DNA of 64,000 nucleotides from Smallanthus sonchifolius (GCA_023525975.1 CM042039.1:16212501-16276500); one strand, 5' to 3'. Counted from the first letter of the stretch, positions 23,165 through 35,293 are shown. The notes: generated by a model not told the origin, from the sequence alone. Made by a program: numbers and translations.

Positions 23165-23408
23165 TGTTAGCGAACTTAGTAGGCGAACTTACTAAGTTCG
23201 CTTGTTTAGTATAGGGGCGAACTTATTATGTTCGCCCGGTTCAGTAGTTTGTTAGCTTTTCTTGTTTTGTCTATAAATAGCTTCTTTGTAACATTATTCA
23301 AGTTATCAATCAAATCATTTCAGTTTTACCCCCAATCATTTTCTCATTTTTCTTTCTCTCGTTTATCATTCTCGCTTGTTTCTAGCGATCATTCCCGATA
23401 TCATAACA
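23165..23408 (+). repeat. Copia C 3' LTR (244 bp)
   Basis: Preceded by polypurine tract TGAGGGGGCG (23155-23164). It begins TGTTAGCGAAC and ends ATATCATAACA. It contains GCGAACTTACTAAGTTCGC (23183-23201) and GCGAACTTATTATGTTCGCC (23217-23236), then TATA CTATAAATAG (23271-23280). So the A-type palindrome sits in the promoter of an element from another Copia lineage. Confidence 0.85.
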
Positions 23409-24499
23409 GTAACTAAAATATTTCTTCGCTGAAAACGATCTAGAAACTAATCTCACATATTATTTTTGTTTTTGAGTAAAATTTTTTTGAATTTAATAAT
23501 GGATAAATATGAAATTTTAAAGTTAAAAATGGGTAAACATGAAGTTTTAAAGTTTTAGAAAAATAAGGGTAAAGTGGTCATTTCTAAAATTATTTTTAAT
23601 GAAATGGGTATATATGATATTTTTACATGTTTGTAAGGGTATATATGATATTTTTATTTTGGTTGGGTATATATGATATTTTCCAAGTTTGTAAAGGTAT
23701 ATATGAAATTGCCCTAATAATCTAATATTGTTGTAAATGACAGTGTGTCTAACCCATTACTACAGTATGTCTAACACAACGGATTTGATTGTAGTGTTCC
23801 ACTAAACGATTTGCAACACAGTTATCAACATTGCGTCTAAACATTTAGAACAGTGCATCAAACAATACAAAGTTACTGCAATGTTGTAATTAGTTTTAAC
23901 ACACAAGTTTATAGCATTGCGTCAAACATGTACAGCGATGCGCCCAACTTTACATGTTTTAAGCATGGTTTTAATATGCTTTGATGCATAAGTTTTATAA
24001 TCACGCCTCTAACATATTCCAATAGTGCGTTCAAGTTCTAAGGTTTGAGTCATTGTTGTAATTTGTGTTAATGAACTGATATATAAAAGTGTCTCTTTCA
24101 TATAATAGCGTGCCAAATTTTAAAAGTTTAAATTTCGGTTGTAATCGGTATTGATACACATATTCAAATTTACTTTTTTAGTTTAATCACTTATTTTTAG
24201 CTTTGGCACTCAGACTATCCGTAGTACCTGGGTGAAGGAGAGAACTTTTCCGTGCCAAGTAAGCGTCTCGTACATACTAGCTTGTCTCACCCTCACCCTT
24301 ACCCTCACTCAGGTGTTTAATGGTGGGGTGAGGGTGACTAGTTTTGTAATAATTACATAATTATTGTTTATTAATTTAATTAAGTAATACTAAAAATATT
24401 TAATAATAAAAAACAACATAATATTAAAAAAACACCATAAAAAACTTACAATCTAGCCTTTTAATTTTTTTTACTAAACTACATATTATATTTTTATTC
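23409..24499 (+). other. unassigned AT-rich DNA with short degenerate repeats
   Basis: No gene seen. About 23500-23710 holds four loose copies of 'gggtatatatgatattttt'. About 23730-24060 has scattered 'gcgtctaac/gcgtcaaac/gcgcccaac' phrases. CT-rich 'cacccttaccctcactc' with a nearby inverse copy occurs at 24288-24336 and may be the end of a small DNA element. Confidence 0.35.
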
Positions 24500-25678
24500 G
24501 ATTTCTTTCTTCACCTTAAGAAATTTTTCCCGCTCCTCGCCGACCAAATGAACGATGTTCATGAAATAAAGTTTTATATTGCTAACCTTTTGTTTTGCCT
24601 CCTTTGTTTTGATCTTCCTCTCGGATAACTCGTTGAACTTGCCCATCCGGTCAGATATAGCGTCTAAACTTTCTTTGTGCTCGTTGGTTTGGGTTGATGA
24701 CGATGATGCGACTCGTTTTGATTTGTCCCTTCCGATAAGGCGGGGGGCTTCTTCCGGAAAGTCAAACTCATCGCCTGACTCGTTGAGGTTAATGCTATGC
24801 CTATCCGAATTAGATTGGTTAACGTCATTGCCGGATGACGTTTTTAATCATTTAGATGACTATTGTTCCATTAACGGGACTTGTTCAAATTTCTTATACT
24901 TTCTCAATAATTTCCAAAGTGGACCCATTTTAAACACCTTCCCATTATTATCTTGTTTATACATTTTTAACGCTTCTTGAAAGATATCAAGGTCACTTTG
25001 ACCACTCCATCGGTTGTTTAATTTGTTTTTGTAGTTTCCAGAAAACTTGTCAACCTTCAACCGGATATCCCTCCACTTGCAGGTTACCAAGTCCTCCATA
25101 CGGTATCCGCCTTTGCCCATTACTTCACAAAATTGCTCATATATTTTTTTTCAAAAAAATCTGGCTTTCTGGTTACGTCCTATAAAATTAAATATTACTA
25201 ACAATAATAAAAAAACATTACAAACAATAATAATACGTTTATAAAAATTACCCACTATTGGATCCTCCGACACATTGATCCACTCTTTCACCAAAACTAG
25301 CTCCTCATCTGGCGACCACTTTTCGGAAAAGCCTTTAACCGTACCCGCTTCGGGTGTAGAAGTAGTGGGCTGGTTGGTTTTCTTTTTATGTGTTCCTTTT
25401 TTTGTTTGTGGTGGCGGTTGACTCTCGGGTACAAAGTCGGGTGACGGTTGGGTCTCGGGTACAAAGTCGGGTGACGGTTGTGAGGTTACAAAGTCTTGTA
25501 TATAGTCGGATAGAAAGTCGAGTGTAGAAGGATTTGAAGTCGGGCAATGACTCAAATTTGCAAAAGTCAACAACGGGTTCAGATCCAAGGGTTGTGGAAC
25601 GTACCCCCCCATAGGGTTGTTCGGGCGTTTTGGGTTGTTCGTGTGGTTCGGGTCGTTTACAAATTGCCATGGAAGCAT
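24500..25678 (-). pseudogene. MYB/SANT-like DNA-binding protein (PIF/Harbinger ORF1-like), damaged
   Basis: Start at ATG 25678 (MLPWQFVNDPNH). A low-complexity N-terminus with a direct repeat (QPSPDFVPETQPSPDFVPE) leads into a MYB/SANT-like trihelix opening KWSPDEELVLVKEWINVSED. A GT-AG intron (about 25249 to 25167) follows 'ISEDPIVG'-type sequence and re-enters in frame. Exon 2 has KIYEQFCEVMGKGGYR, WRDIRLKVDKFSGNYK and WSGQSDLDIFQEALKMYK. A TGA replaces the expected tryptophan just before KKIYEQF, and more stops follow ...FEQVPLMEQ near 24860. Such proteins are either host paralogues (often misnamed glutathione S-transferase T3-like) or ORF1 partners of PIF/Harbinger transposase. No transposase or clear TIR is visible here. 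Confidence 0.65.
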
Positions 25679-25988
25679 CTTTGTAATTTAAAAAAAAATT
25701 GATAGGAGAAGAAAGATTGTATTTTTGTGTAAAAAAGTTGGTTGTTAATGTATAGTATATATAGGTAAAAAAAATTTTTTTAAAAATTCTTTTTTAATTT
25801 ATTTTAAGGCTCTTTTTTTATTTCAAACGGTCAAAATTTGGCACCCAAGACCCAGCTCACGCTCGTGAACACCACCACGCCCCTGCTCTCACGACCCCAC
25901 CCACCTGGGTCCGTCGTGGTGTTTCACGCCTGTGGTGGCTGACGTGTCACCATGCCCCTCCTCTCACGCTGGTTTTACGCCCAGTATC
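25679..25988 (+). other. gap with CAC/GTG-rich segment
   Basis: AT-rich upstream sequence of the MYB/SANT gene with a possible minus-strand TATA (near 25755). Then a GC-richer stretch (25845-25975) with repeated 'cacgcc' and 'ctctcacg' phrases, perhaps a transposon end. No gene. Confidence 0.3.
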
Positions 25989-27009
25989 AAAACATAAATG
26001 AATGAGCATTAAATATTACGTTTAAGAAAACAATAAACCAACATAACAAATTAACAATCTTTTCTACTTTTCTTATACGTTAAAATACAAACACCATAAG
26101 CAAATGTAATTTATGGCACGTGAAATATATAAATTTGACTACAGACAAACATTTAAAAAGGATATGACACGTCAAATATATAAATTTCACAAAATTAAGA
26201 ATCGTAGTAAATAAAAAATATGAACAAAAAAATCAAACCGTCTCAAAACATAAATGAATGAGCATTAAATATTACGTTTAAAAAAACAATAAACCAACAT
26301 AACAAATTAACAATCTTTTCTACTTTTCTTATACGTTAAAATACAAACACCATAAGCAAATGTAATTTATGGCACGTGAAATATATAAATTTGACTACAG
26401 ACAAACATTTAAAAAGGATATGACACGTCAAATATATAAATTTCACAAAATTAAGAATCGTAGTAAATAAAAAATATGAACAAAAAAATCAAACCGTCTC
26501 AAAACATAAATGAATGAGCATTAAATATTACGTTTAAAAAAAACAATAAACCAACATAACAAATTAACAATCTTTTCTACTTTTCTTATACGTTAAAATA
26601 CAAACACCATAAGCAAATGTAATTTATGGCACGTGAAATATATAAATTTGACTACAGACAAACATTTAAAAAGGATATGACATGTCAAATATATAAATTT
26701 CACAAAATTAAGAATCGTAGTAAATAAAAAATATGAACCAAAAAATCAAACCGTCTCAAAACATAAATGAATGAGCATTAAATATTACGTTTAAAAAAAA
26801 CAATAAACCAACATAACAAATTAACAATCTTTTCTACTTTTCTCACACGTTAAAATACAAACACCATAAGCAAATGTAATTTATGGCACGTCAAATATAT
26901 AAATTTGACTACAGACAAACATTTAAAAAGGATATGACATGTCAAATATATAAATTTCACAAAATTAAGAATCGTAGTAAATAAAAAATATGAACCAAAA
27001 AATCAAACC
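25989..27009 (+). repeat. tandem repeat, 256-257 bp unit, four copies
   Basis: Units start with AAAACATAAATGAATGAGC at 25989, 26245, 26501 and 26758. Copies are nearly identical; differences include a few A-run length changes, CACGTG to CACGTC in copy 4, and CTTATACG to CTCACACG in copy 4. Each unit contains two related half-blocks, 'cacgtgaaatatataaattt' and 'cacgtcaaatatataaattt'. The array ends 92 bp before the hAT element. Confidence 0.95.
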
Positions 27010-27135
27010 TAATCAACCTCATCGTCAATTTCAAAAGATAAATCAAATGTGTAACTTATAATTGTCGACTCTATAATGACAAAAAATCATTAACTTGTAT
27101 ACAGTGGTGGATACAGAAATTTTTTGTAGGAGGGG

Positions 27136-27560
27136 TGTGATATTCGACATTTTCAGGTTAACTCCGTTAACGCAAACATCGTTATCTCAAGCATAGTTCA
27201 TACAAACTCTGTCATCTCAGCCAGTCACATGTGCATTGCATTTAATTAGGTTAATTAAATGTGTCAATTAATACACACACACTCACAAAGCGGTAACTCG
27301 TAGAATTACCGGATCACACTTGAGTCTAACCAGGAACGTTGGTGATTAATCAAAAATAATATTTCGAACAATTAATAATTTATAATTAATATAAATTATG
27401 TGATTTGGCATGTTATGCGATTTTACGTGAATTATGTGAATCTTCTTGATATCGCGCATGTTTATCGAATTCTAATTGAGTTAATTATTTTTATAGAAAA
27501 TGGAGTTTTTATAAAAATAATAGTTAAGGGATTTATTGTTTTTAGTATTAATTGTTTTGA
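27136..27560 (+). repeat. Gypsy G 5' LTR remnant
   Basis: Begins TGTGATATTCGACAT and matches 32870-33290 block by block ('ccagtcacatgtgcattgc', 'cacacttgagtctaacc'). Similarity stops near 27560. Confidence 0.8.
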
Positions 27561-29152
27561 AAGTAGGATTACATGTAGGAAAATAAATTTTATGAGATAC
27601 AGATTCCAGTAACATACGGGATAGGATGTCTGTTTAAGTAGTCTCGTTCAACCGATGGTTAGTTAGATTAAATCCCCGTTTTCTAATGTAATTAGAACAA
27701 TTGGATCATCTTGTGAAGAAAGAAGTTCGTTTACAGAGTTGGATATCCTGGGGTATAAATCAAATTAGACTGAGGATTAGTCACAGGATATGGTAATAGG
27801 GTCAAAGAGAATTTATTGTTGGAGTGTAAGGAATAATGTGTTAGCTTCGAAAGAATTTCACAAATTCCGCTTACATAGTTGGAGTCGATAAGTTTGCCAT
27901 GCGATTCTATTAGAGTTTCAATCAAGATGCTTTTTGTGATCACGTTTAGATGAGAGTCTTAATTTCACTAAGACTCTTACATGAGTGAGATAAAATGATG
28001 GATCCCATTGATGATAGTTCAGTGTGTCCGTAAACATTTTCAACCTGATAGTCGTGTCTATCAACTGTTGAACATGTTTAACGATACCAATTAGTCGTTC
28101 AGCGAGTTACAAGAATTTCTACCGACAGTGGAAACTTAAGTCTGTAAAGCACAGATTAGGACCATCTATACACACACTAGGTTTCATCAGGAATTACATG
28201 CACCTCAAATTACTATTACGTGTGCACCCGTAAGGATAACTTGCTTTGCATGCTCACCCTAGTTTCCCCTGTCCTGTGTCATAATGTCTTTTAGTTTGTA
28301 TTGCTGAGTACAGAGTGTTGTCAGATATAATAAGTCACTGAGAAGCTTAGTCATCAACCATAAGTTGATCACTAGGACTCATATTAGGATGAGTAGTCGG
28401 GAATCGTTTGATCCGAGTATTCACTCGAGTTGAAACACAATACGAGAGTCCAATCCAACGGATTGTAGATGGGAACATGCACATGAAACAAACATGCACA
28501 AGAAATGCGACTTCGAGAAGTGAAACTAATTCATGGATACAAGTTACAGGAAGGAGCAAAATAGTCGTCCTTCTAACCGAGTCAGGATACAGTTTGAGTA
28601 TGCAATGAGCAATGCGTTCTCAACTTTGTGGTCAATCTATCTTCAACAGAATATCGACCAAAGAAGCGAGCCCGTGGCTAGGGAAAGTGATTACATCTAC
28701 GTGTCGATGGATTCTGCAGTAATGCGTGCAACGGTGCCTTCACTAGGCGTATTGTTGCTAGTGGGTACAGTAAGGACTCGCCTCCGACGAACCCAACTCC
28801 CAAAGAGACATGTGCTAGTGCTGAGTGCCGTCCATAACATGGACCTTAGAAAGCCCACCATACCCGACAGGTGATGGTGGTGTAAGTGACTCCTCCGAAG
28901 GCTCCGTCTCGCTGCCCTCGGACGGGAGTGGATGTTGTTCTGGTGATTCCCCGAGTGTCGCCAATGGGAATGATGATGCAATGAGAATGACGTATTCCTC
29001 ATCAGCAGATGGTGGTATGAATGATGTTAACATACCTGCACTGCAATGTATGTATGGGTGCTATGTGTATTAGGTATGAGTGTCTGTGTCATGTAACTAA
29101 TGCATGTGTGCGGTTATAGTCTAGTATGCAATCCTAGTTCTCTATAACCAAT

Positions 29153-29165
29153 GCCTCTGATACCA
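29153..29165 (-). promoter_or_regulatory. primer binding site of Gypsy H
   Basis: TGGTATCAGAGGC on the minus strand, three bases from the LTR end. It fixes H's orientation. Confidence 0.88.
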
Positions 29166-30539
29166 ATCTGTCACACCCCCAAATTCTACTAACGGAGTTT
29201 TACCGTTTGGTGCATGACAACCAGGATCTCATTCATTAGTTACATCAAACAACACTATATGGGACTCAAATTGTAATATTATAAAAGTTCAGAGTAAATG
29301 CGGAAGCGATGCATAAAAGTTAATGCGCAAAAAAACGCGTCGAATGTCTAGTTCAAAACAAAGTAAATACGATAGTCTAAATGTCTTGATTATAAATAAG
29401 ATAATATTAGGACTCCATGCATGTCCTAATCGTGCACCTGTGCCTTAGCTTAGCGTCCTAAGAAAACATGTAAGACAAGCGTGTCAACACTAGGTTGGTG
29501 AGTTCACAGGTTTCAATATTGTAATGAAAGCGTTTACCAGATTATGTACATTCAATATGTGTATCTATAAGTAGCTAACCTATGTTCATGTCTTACTAAA
29601 GCGCTCGCAACCGAAGCTGATTGATTGTTTTTGTGCCTCCTGCCAGGTCTATCAACTCTGGCAAAGTGAAAAGGCCAACATTTCACCCGTTCGACCTCCA
29701 ATCGAGTTAGCGCGACTAACGCGGGTGGAGCCTGTCAAACCCAGTAGTACTACTAAACATTACCTCGCTAAATCCATATTAACGGTCCGATGTGTGTGAG
29801 GACTTTCCTGATAGTGTGTTACGCTTAGCTTCAACAGTGATAACATATGAATTACAATAATCTAAAATCATTTGTGTCATGTTTTCTCCCCCAATTTAAA
29901 ACAGTAAAAGGGGCCGTGAAAACTAACCTGAGTCTAAGTAACGCGTAGTAATCAATACTGTACAAGGATGTAATAGAAACACAAGAGCTTGCTAGCATAT
30001 AATCTACCGATGTCCTAGAATACGATTCACAACTATTAGGGACACATGGGGTTTCATGATGACGAGACGGAAAGATTTAATGTCCTAAATATACTTAGGA
30101 TCAACTGTTTAAACAATCGTGTCATCGAAAATCAAGGAATTCTAAATTTATTATATAATATGAATGTGTTATGTATAATACGCCACTGATACAAGTTAAC
30201 AATATAAAATATTGTTTCATTGGTTTGTTTGAGTTCAAAACAATAACTTTGAATAATATAAATAATTTATATTATTTCCAAACATGAAAATAATTAAAGC
30301 GAGTTATTTAATCAAAAACCCGAATATTGATATAAAATAATCGTTTGCGTGTTTTTAATAAAATTATAATAATTTAGTGGCATAATAAATTAATATTATT
30401 TCTAATACTAAAACAAATGTATTATAATATCAATCCCGACCCTTCAGGTGTTTTCCGGGTTCAAAACGTATTAATACATTAATATAATAATATAGGGTTT
30501 GATATTATTTGAAAATAAAATGTAGAAGGCTGCCCAAAA

Positions 30540-30620
30540 ATAAATGTGCCTTATGAGACTCGAACCCAGGTATCACCCACAACAGTCCAATAACTTAACC
30601 AGTCCACCCGCTGTGGCAAT
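30540..30620 (-). other. tRNA-like A/B-box module inside H LTR
   Basis: On the minus strand GGACTGGTTAAGTTATTGG (A-box-like) is followed by GGGTTCGAGTCTC (B-box-like). It lies about 1.15-1.23 kb from the LTR start. No full cloverleaf or terminator seen. Confidence 0.5.
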
Positions 30621-31770
30621 CGTAACAGGGACGGATTCAAAATAGTTTTTACACACAGACACTGTGTACTTCTCCCCTTATCGAGTCAAAACCGAATCTA
30701 GTTCCAAATCCATTGAATTCGATTTCGGTTGAACCAAATGGCATATGGGTTTTAATAGTCAGGTTATTTCGAAGTTGTGGTTATGTTTAGTTGCGTAATC
30801 AACGAGTTTAGGATTGTTTAATTTCATATTGAAGAACCGAAAACCCTAACTTAAACTTGAAATCAATTCGATAAATTCTGGGGCTTTCATAGAGTAAAAG
30901 TTTGTGAATCTGATAATGTAGTTCAATTAGATTGAGATTGGTTTTTGGATAGGGTTCGATTAGCCCGACGTTGCGATGAACCCTACATTCGGTTTATGGT
31001 CGATTTGATGTTAAAAGACTGAATTAGCATAGGGCTTTTATAGAGTATGAGATTTCGAAACTAACCATGCATTTTAATTGCATTCAGATTGAGTCTAGAG
31101 TGGATTTCGATTAAACCCAAATGTACATGAACCCTAAAATCGGTTCATGTTTATAGATGAAAATGAAGCTATAAAAACATTCAATTACCAGGATTGATGT
31201 TGGATCGATGGAGATCGGCTTAAACCCAGTCACGGGTTGTGTGAGTTAGTCTCCGGTGTCTCTGGTCCTTTCTCCGGCCGAATTGATGCGTGAAACAGGT
31301 TCGAAGGAGTTTGTTTAGTGTGCGCAGAGAGTTAGTTGTGAGGAATAACAATTCAGACGATCGAATTTGATGGTTTAGCTATGGTGGTCGACGATTTCAA
31401 CTTATGTGCTCATAATTGGGTTTAAATTGAATCAATAATACTATTAATAGCTCCAATGATTGTCGTTAATGGTTTTAACGTGCACATCAGTTACGTATTC
31501 GGACCATTAATCAGTTATGAGTTCGAATTTGGATTAAGAACAATGGGATTTGACTTTACAAAAGTCAACAGAACACAAAACTTTTGATTTTGACTTAAGA
31601 AGTTAACAGATTTGGTTTGGGGTAAATACAACTTTGGTCCTTGCAATTTTAGGTGTGTTTGAGTTTGGATATACACATAATTAGTCCCTTAGGTTTGTAA
31701 TTGAGTTAACTGGGTTAAGAATTAACAGAATTTGGTTAACGGAGTTAACCCTAAATTGCCGGATGTCACA

Positions 31771-32751
31771 CTAGCTATCAAAGAGACCGACAAGATGGAA
31801 AAGTTAACCCGCCACTACCTTAAAGAAGTAGTCTCACGGCATGGAGCTCCAATCTCCATCATTTCTGATAGAGACGCCCGATTCACCTCACTTTTCTGGC
31901 AATCATTACAGAAAGCTCTAGGCACGGGCCTGGACAAGAGTACAACGTATCATCCTCAAATAGATGGTCAGACTGAGCGTACCATTCAAATCCTAGAAGA
32001 CATGTTACGGGCTTGTGTGATCGATTTCGGTAACAATTGGGAGACTCACTTGCCTTTAGAAGAGTTCTCCTACAACAACAACTATCGTACTAGCATCAAG
32101 GTGGCATCGTTCGAGGCTTTGTATGGACGGAAATGCCGATCACCAATTTTTTGGGCTGAAGTTGGAGATAGCCAAGTTACGGGTCCTGAACTTGTGCACG
32201 AAACTTCAGAGAAAATCGTGCAAATCCGAAACCGTATGGTGGCAGCACGTGACCATCAAAAGAGTTATGTAGACAAGCGCCGAAAACCATTAGAATTCCA
32301 GGTGGGCGACAAAGTGCTATTAAAGGTTTCACCTTGGATAGGTGTAATTCGTTTTGGAAAACGAGGCAAACTAAACTCGCGTTACGTTTGACCATTCGAG
32401 ATAGTGAAAAGGATTGGTCCAGTAGCGTATCAATTGAACCTACCTGATAAACTCAATGGCGTACATAATGTCTTTCATGTCTCAAATCTAAAGAAATTCC
32501 TATCAGATGAGACACTTGTGGTTCCACTCGAGGAGTTGGAAATCGATAAAAAGTTACGTTTTATTGAGGAACCAGTCGAAATCATGGACCGAGAGATCAA
32601 AACGCTCAAGCGCAGTAAAATACCTATTGTTAGAGTTCGCTGAAACTCAAAGCGTGGACCGGAGTTCACGTGGGAACGCGAGGATCAGATGATGCGAAAG
32701 TATCCTCGCCTTTTCAAACAGTCAACGGCAACCACAGAAGGTACTAGTTAA
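31771..32751 (+). pseudogene. pol: Gypsy G integrase C-terminal part and chromodomain
   Basis: One frame from the H boundary to TAA 32749. It shows the integrase second half (YLKEVVSRHGAPISIISDRD, then TTYHPQIDGQTERTIQ, carrying core D and E residues), the GPF/Y-type module (HVSNLKKFL), and a chromodomain-like tail (FIEEPVEIMDREIKTLKRSK, then GPEFTWEREDQM). That tail is the mark of Tekay/Del-like chromoviruses. Two stops interrupt it: TGA 32389 where a glycine is expected (RYV*PFEI) and TGA 32641 where tryptophan is expected (RVR*NSKRGPEF). The N-terminal zinc region and first catalytic D are missing. Confidence 0.85.
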
Positions 32752-32762
32752 ATTTTGAGGCA

Positions 32763-32869
32763 AAATTTCTTTCAACAAGGGGATGATGTTTCAACCCAAA
32801 CTTTTTGTTTCAGACAACTAGCGACTTTGCTTAATTTCCGATACGAAAATTCTTTCAACAAGGGGATGA
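32763..32869 (+). promoter_or_regulatory. duplicated polypurine tract region of Gypsy G
   Basis: TTTCAACAAGGGGATGATG occurs twice, at about 32770-32788 and 32853-32871. Only the second is directly followed by the LTR start TGTGACATCC (32870). The first is followed by TTTCAACCC. Confidence 0.75.
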
Positions 32870-35288
32870 TGTGACATCCGACATTTTTAGGTTAACTCTG
32901 TTAAAGCAAACATCGTTATCTCAAGCATCGTTAATATAAACTATGTCATCTCAGCCAGTCACACGTGCATTGCATTTAATTAGGTTAATTAAATGTGTTA
33001 ATTAATACACACACACACTCACAAAGCGGTAACTTGTAGAATTACCGGATCACACTTGAGTCTAACCCGGAACATTGGTGATTAATCAAGAATAATAGTT
33101 TGAACAATTAATAATTTATAATTAATATAAATTATGTGATTTGGCGTGTTATGTGATTTTACATGAATTATGTGAATCTTCTTGATATCGCGCATATTTA
33201 TCGAATACTAATTGTGTTAATTATTTTTATAGAAGATGGAGTTTTTATAAAAATAATAGTTAAGGGATTTAATTGTTTTTAGTATTAATTATTTTTAAAA
33301 TAGCCCATGGACCATTTAGATAAGCCCATGGATTATCCTTGATCCAAGTTTTAAACCGTGCATGCAAATATATATAGAATTTTATAAAAAAATTAAAACC
33401 CTATTCCCTTTTCCTCCTCTAGCCGTCGCGACTAAGAACCCCCCCCCCCCCCCCCCGTGAGCCGAGACCAAGAACCAACCCAAACACACCCTCTTTGATC
33501 TTCAATCTTGCAATTGGAAGTGTATTTGGTCTAGTCTATGTGTTCCTAACACTCATACGTAAGTTATTTCATCCGATTTCGTTACTTTATGATTCCAAAA
33601 ATTATGACTGAAACCCTAGTTCATCCAAACATGATTTTTTGTAATAAAGTTGGTGATTTGGTTATTTGATTGATTTTATTGCACTTATTTGATGAGTATG
33701 TTATTATTTAGAAAACCCTAGTTTCATATAGTTCATAACTTGTCTAAAGTAGAGATTTTTTTGATTATGTGATGTTGTAGGATTGCATGCTAGACGTGTA
33801 TGATGATTGTTATGACTATATTTATGCTAGTTAGGTTGTATGCAATTGAATTGGTGCGTTGAATCTTGTTAACAAAGCTAGAAATCGTAGACCTTCCTAA
33901 AGAGGAAACTTTATTGAAAGGTGTTTGTTGAATGTGAGTTATTTTACGTGCATGATGATTATAGGATGATGCTAGCATTTTATTATGAACTTATTAAAGC
34001 TTGTTAGAGTGTTGTTTGGTACAAATCACATGCATTGATCATAACTTACTAAAAATGGAAACTTTTAGAATTTGAAACTTGATGTCTAGACCTATGTGTA
34101 TGTGGTGATGATCATTCATGCATAGTAGGTATGTATAAACATGATTAGGGTCATTCAAATGTGTAATAGATGATGTAATCTATTGAAACCAAACTTTGTG
34201 TTCATTAGGAACTTTGTCGAACGTGCATTGTGTAGACATAACTTGCCATGCTAAGTTAGTTGTGAGTTGTGAAGCATGAAACTTGAATTACTTGTGTACT
34301 ATGTGTGTTAGAATTCAAACCAAACATTAAACCACTAAACGGGTCACCAACGGGTCATCGGGTCAAACTTGGTCAATCTTGGTCAAACTATTAAATATTT
34401 TCTAAACACTTAAAACAATGGGATTGTTTGGATACTTAGGGTTCATGTCAACTTACACCAACACACACTTATAAACCGATGTTTATAGTGGGCAGTTAAT
34501 AGTCCAGCAGTTTTTACTTAGCTTTTATCCGCACGCATTCTAAGGTGAGTTTTCACGGCCCCTTTTTCTATGTTTTAAACTAGGGGGAGAAAACACGAAC
34601 ACAAACAGTTAGATCTTACATTTCTTTTATATCACTTGTTGTACTAAGCGCAAACATATCATACAAGTCATTACATATCGAACCGTTTAATATATGGAAT
34701 AACGAGGTAATCTTGACTAGTACTACTAGGCATTACAAGCCCCACCCGCGTTAGTCGCGCTAACACGAATGGAGGTCGAACGGGTGTAATATTGACCTAA
34801 CATCTTACCATTGTTTCATGATAGACATGGTAGAATGAAAATCAAACACAAATAGTCAGCTTCGGTGTCGAAACGCTTTAGTAACATGTTTATAGGCCAG
34901 CTACCTATTGATATAATTGTATTGTTTTATCTAGTATCTTTACTTACATTTGAAACCTGTGAACTCACCAACATAGTGTTGACACATTTTAGCATGTTTT
35001 CTCAGATCGCTAACGTACGAGCACGAGACTAGGGCATGCATACATGCATTGGAGTCTCATTTATTTTTAAACATCGGATTTACTTATTTATTTATGTTGA
35101 CTTTCATGATTTGGGCGCGTTTGTTTTTGCATGTGGATTTCGTTAAACCTTTTCTCTTCAACATTTCGTATTTAGTCTGACTATTAAATGGTATTTATTA
35201 AACTCACATACAGTCGTTTAATGTAACTATACTGGTATGTCACGCTCCTAACGGTAAAACTCTGTTAGTGGATTTTGGGGGTGTGACA
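32870..35288 (+). repeat. Gypsy G 3' LTR (2419 bp)
   Basis: Starts TGTGACATCCGAC and ends TTTGGGGGTGTGACA, followed by TSD AGGGG. It contains a C18 run (33439-33456). Its last 740 bp (34550-35288) are an inverted match to the end of H's LTR (29169-29920), including 'cccacccgcgttagtcgcgc'. No coding sequence. Confidence 0.88.
33439..33456 (+). repeat. poly-C tract (C18)
   Basis: Uninterrupted run of 18 C in the G 3' LTR, upstream of CCGTGAGCCGAGACC. Confidence 0.9.
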
Positions 35289-35293
35289 AGGGG

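Larger units (their letters stand above)
27561..31770 (-). mobile_element. Gypsy H: minus-oriented 5' LTR, primer site and leader inside G
   Basis: On the minus strand a complete LTR (31770 down to 29169; starts TGTGACATCCGG, ends GGGGGTGTGACA) is followed by primer site TGGTATCAGAGGC (29165-29153) and about 1.6 kb of leader. The leader has only short acidic, proline-rich ORFs (for example 29033-28815) and no recognisable gag. The right edge abuts G's integrase at 31771. The left edge is a deletion junction near 27560, so no TSD can be read. The LTR family is close to that of G. Confidence 0.75.
27136..35288 (+). mobile_element. Gypsy G: rearranged chromovirus-type element
   Basis: Flanked by AGGGG at 27131-27135 and 35289-35293, so it inserted as one unit 34 bp inside the hAT end. 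It keeps the start of a 5' LTR (27136-27560), then foreign minus-oriented sequence H (27561-31770), then its own integrase and chromodomain (31771-32751), polypurine tract and complete 3' LTR (32870-35288). Primer site, gag, protease and RT are gone. Confidence 0.85.

Noticed and set aside
24579..24980. Plus-strand ORF of 133 codons
   Set aside because: Shadow of the minus-strand MYB/SANT exon.
24260..25975. Terminal inverted repeats bounding the MYB/SANT gene as a PIF/Harbinger element
   Set aside because: CACCCT-rich stretches occur on both sides, but I could not find matching ends with a TTA/TAA duplication.
28533..28874. 113-codon plus-strand ORF with a hydrophobic stretch
   Set aside because: Lies antisense in H's leader, whose orientation is fixed by the primer site. 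Similarity to the ORF at 2483 was too weak to keep.
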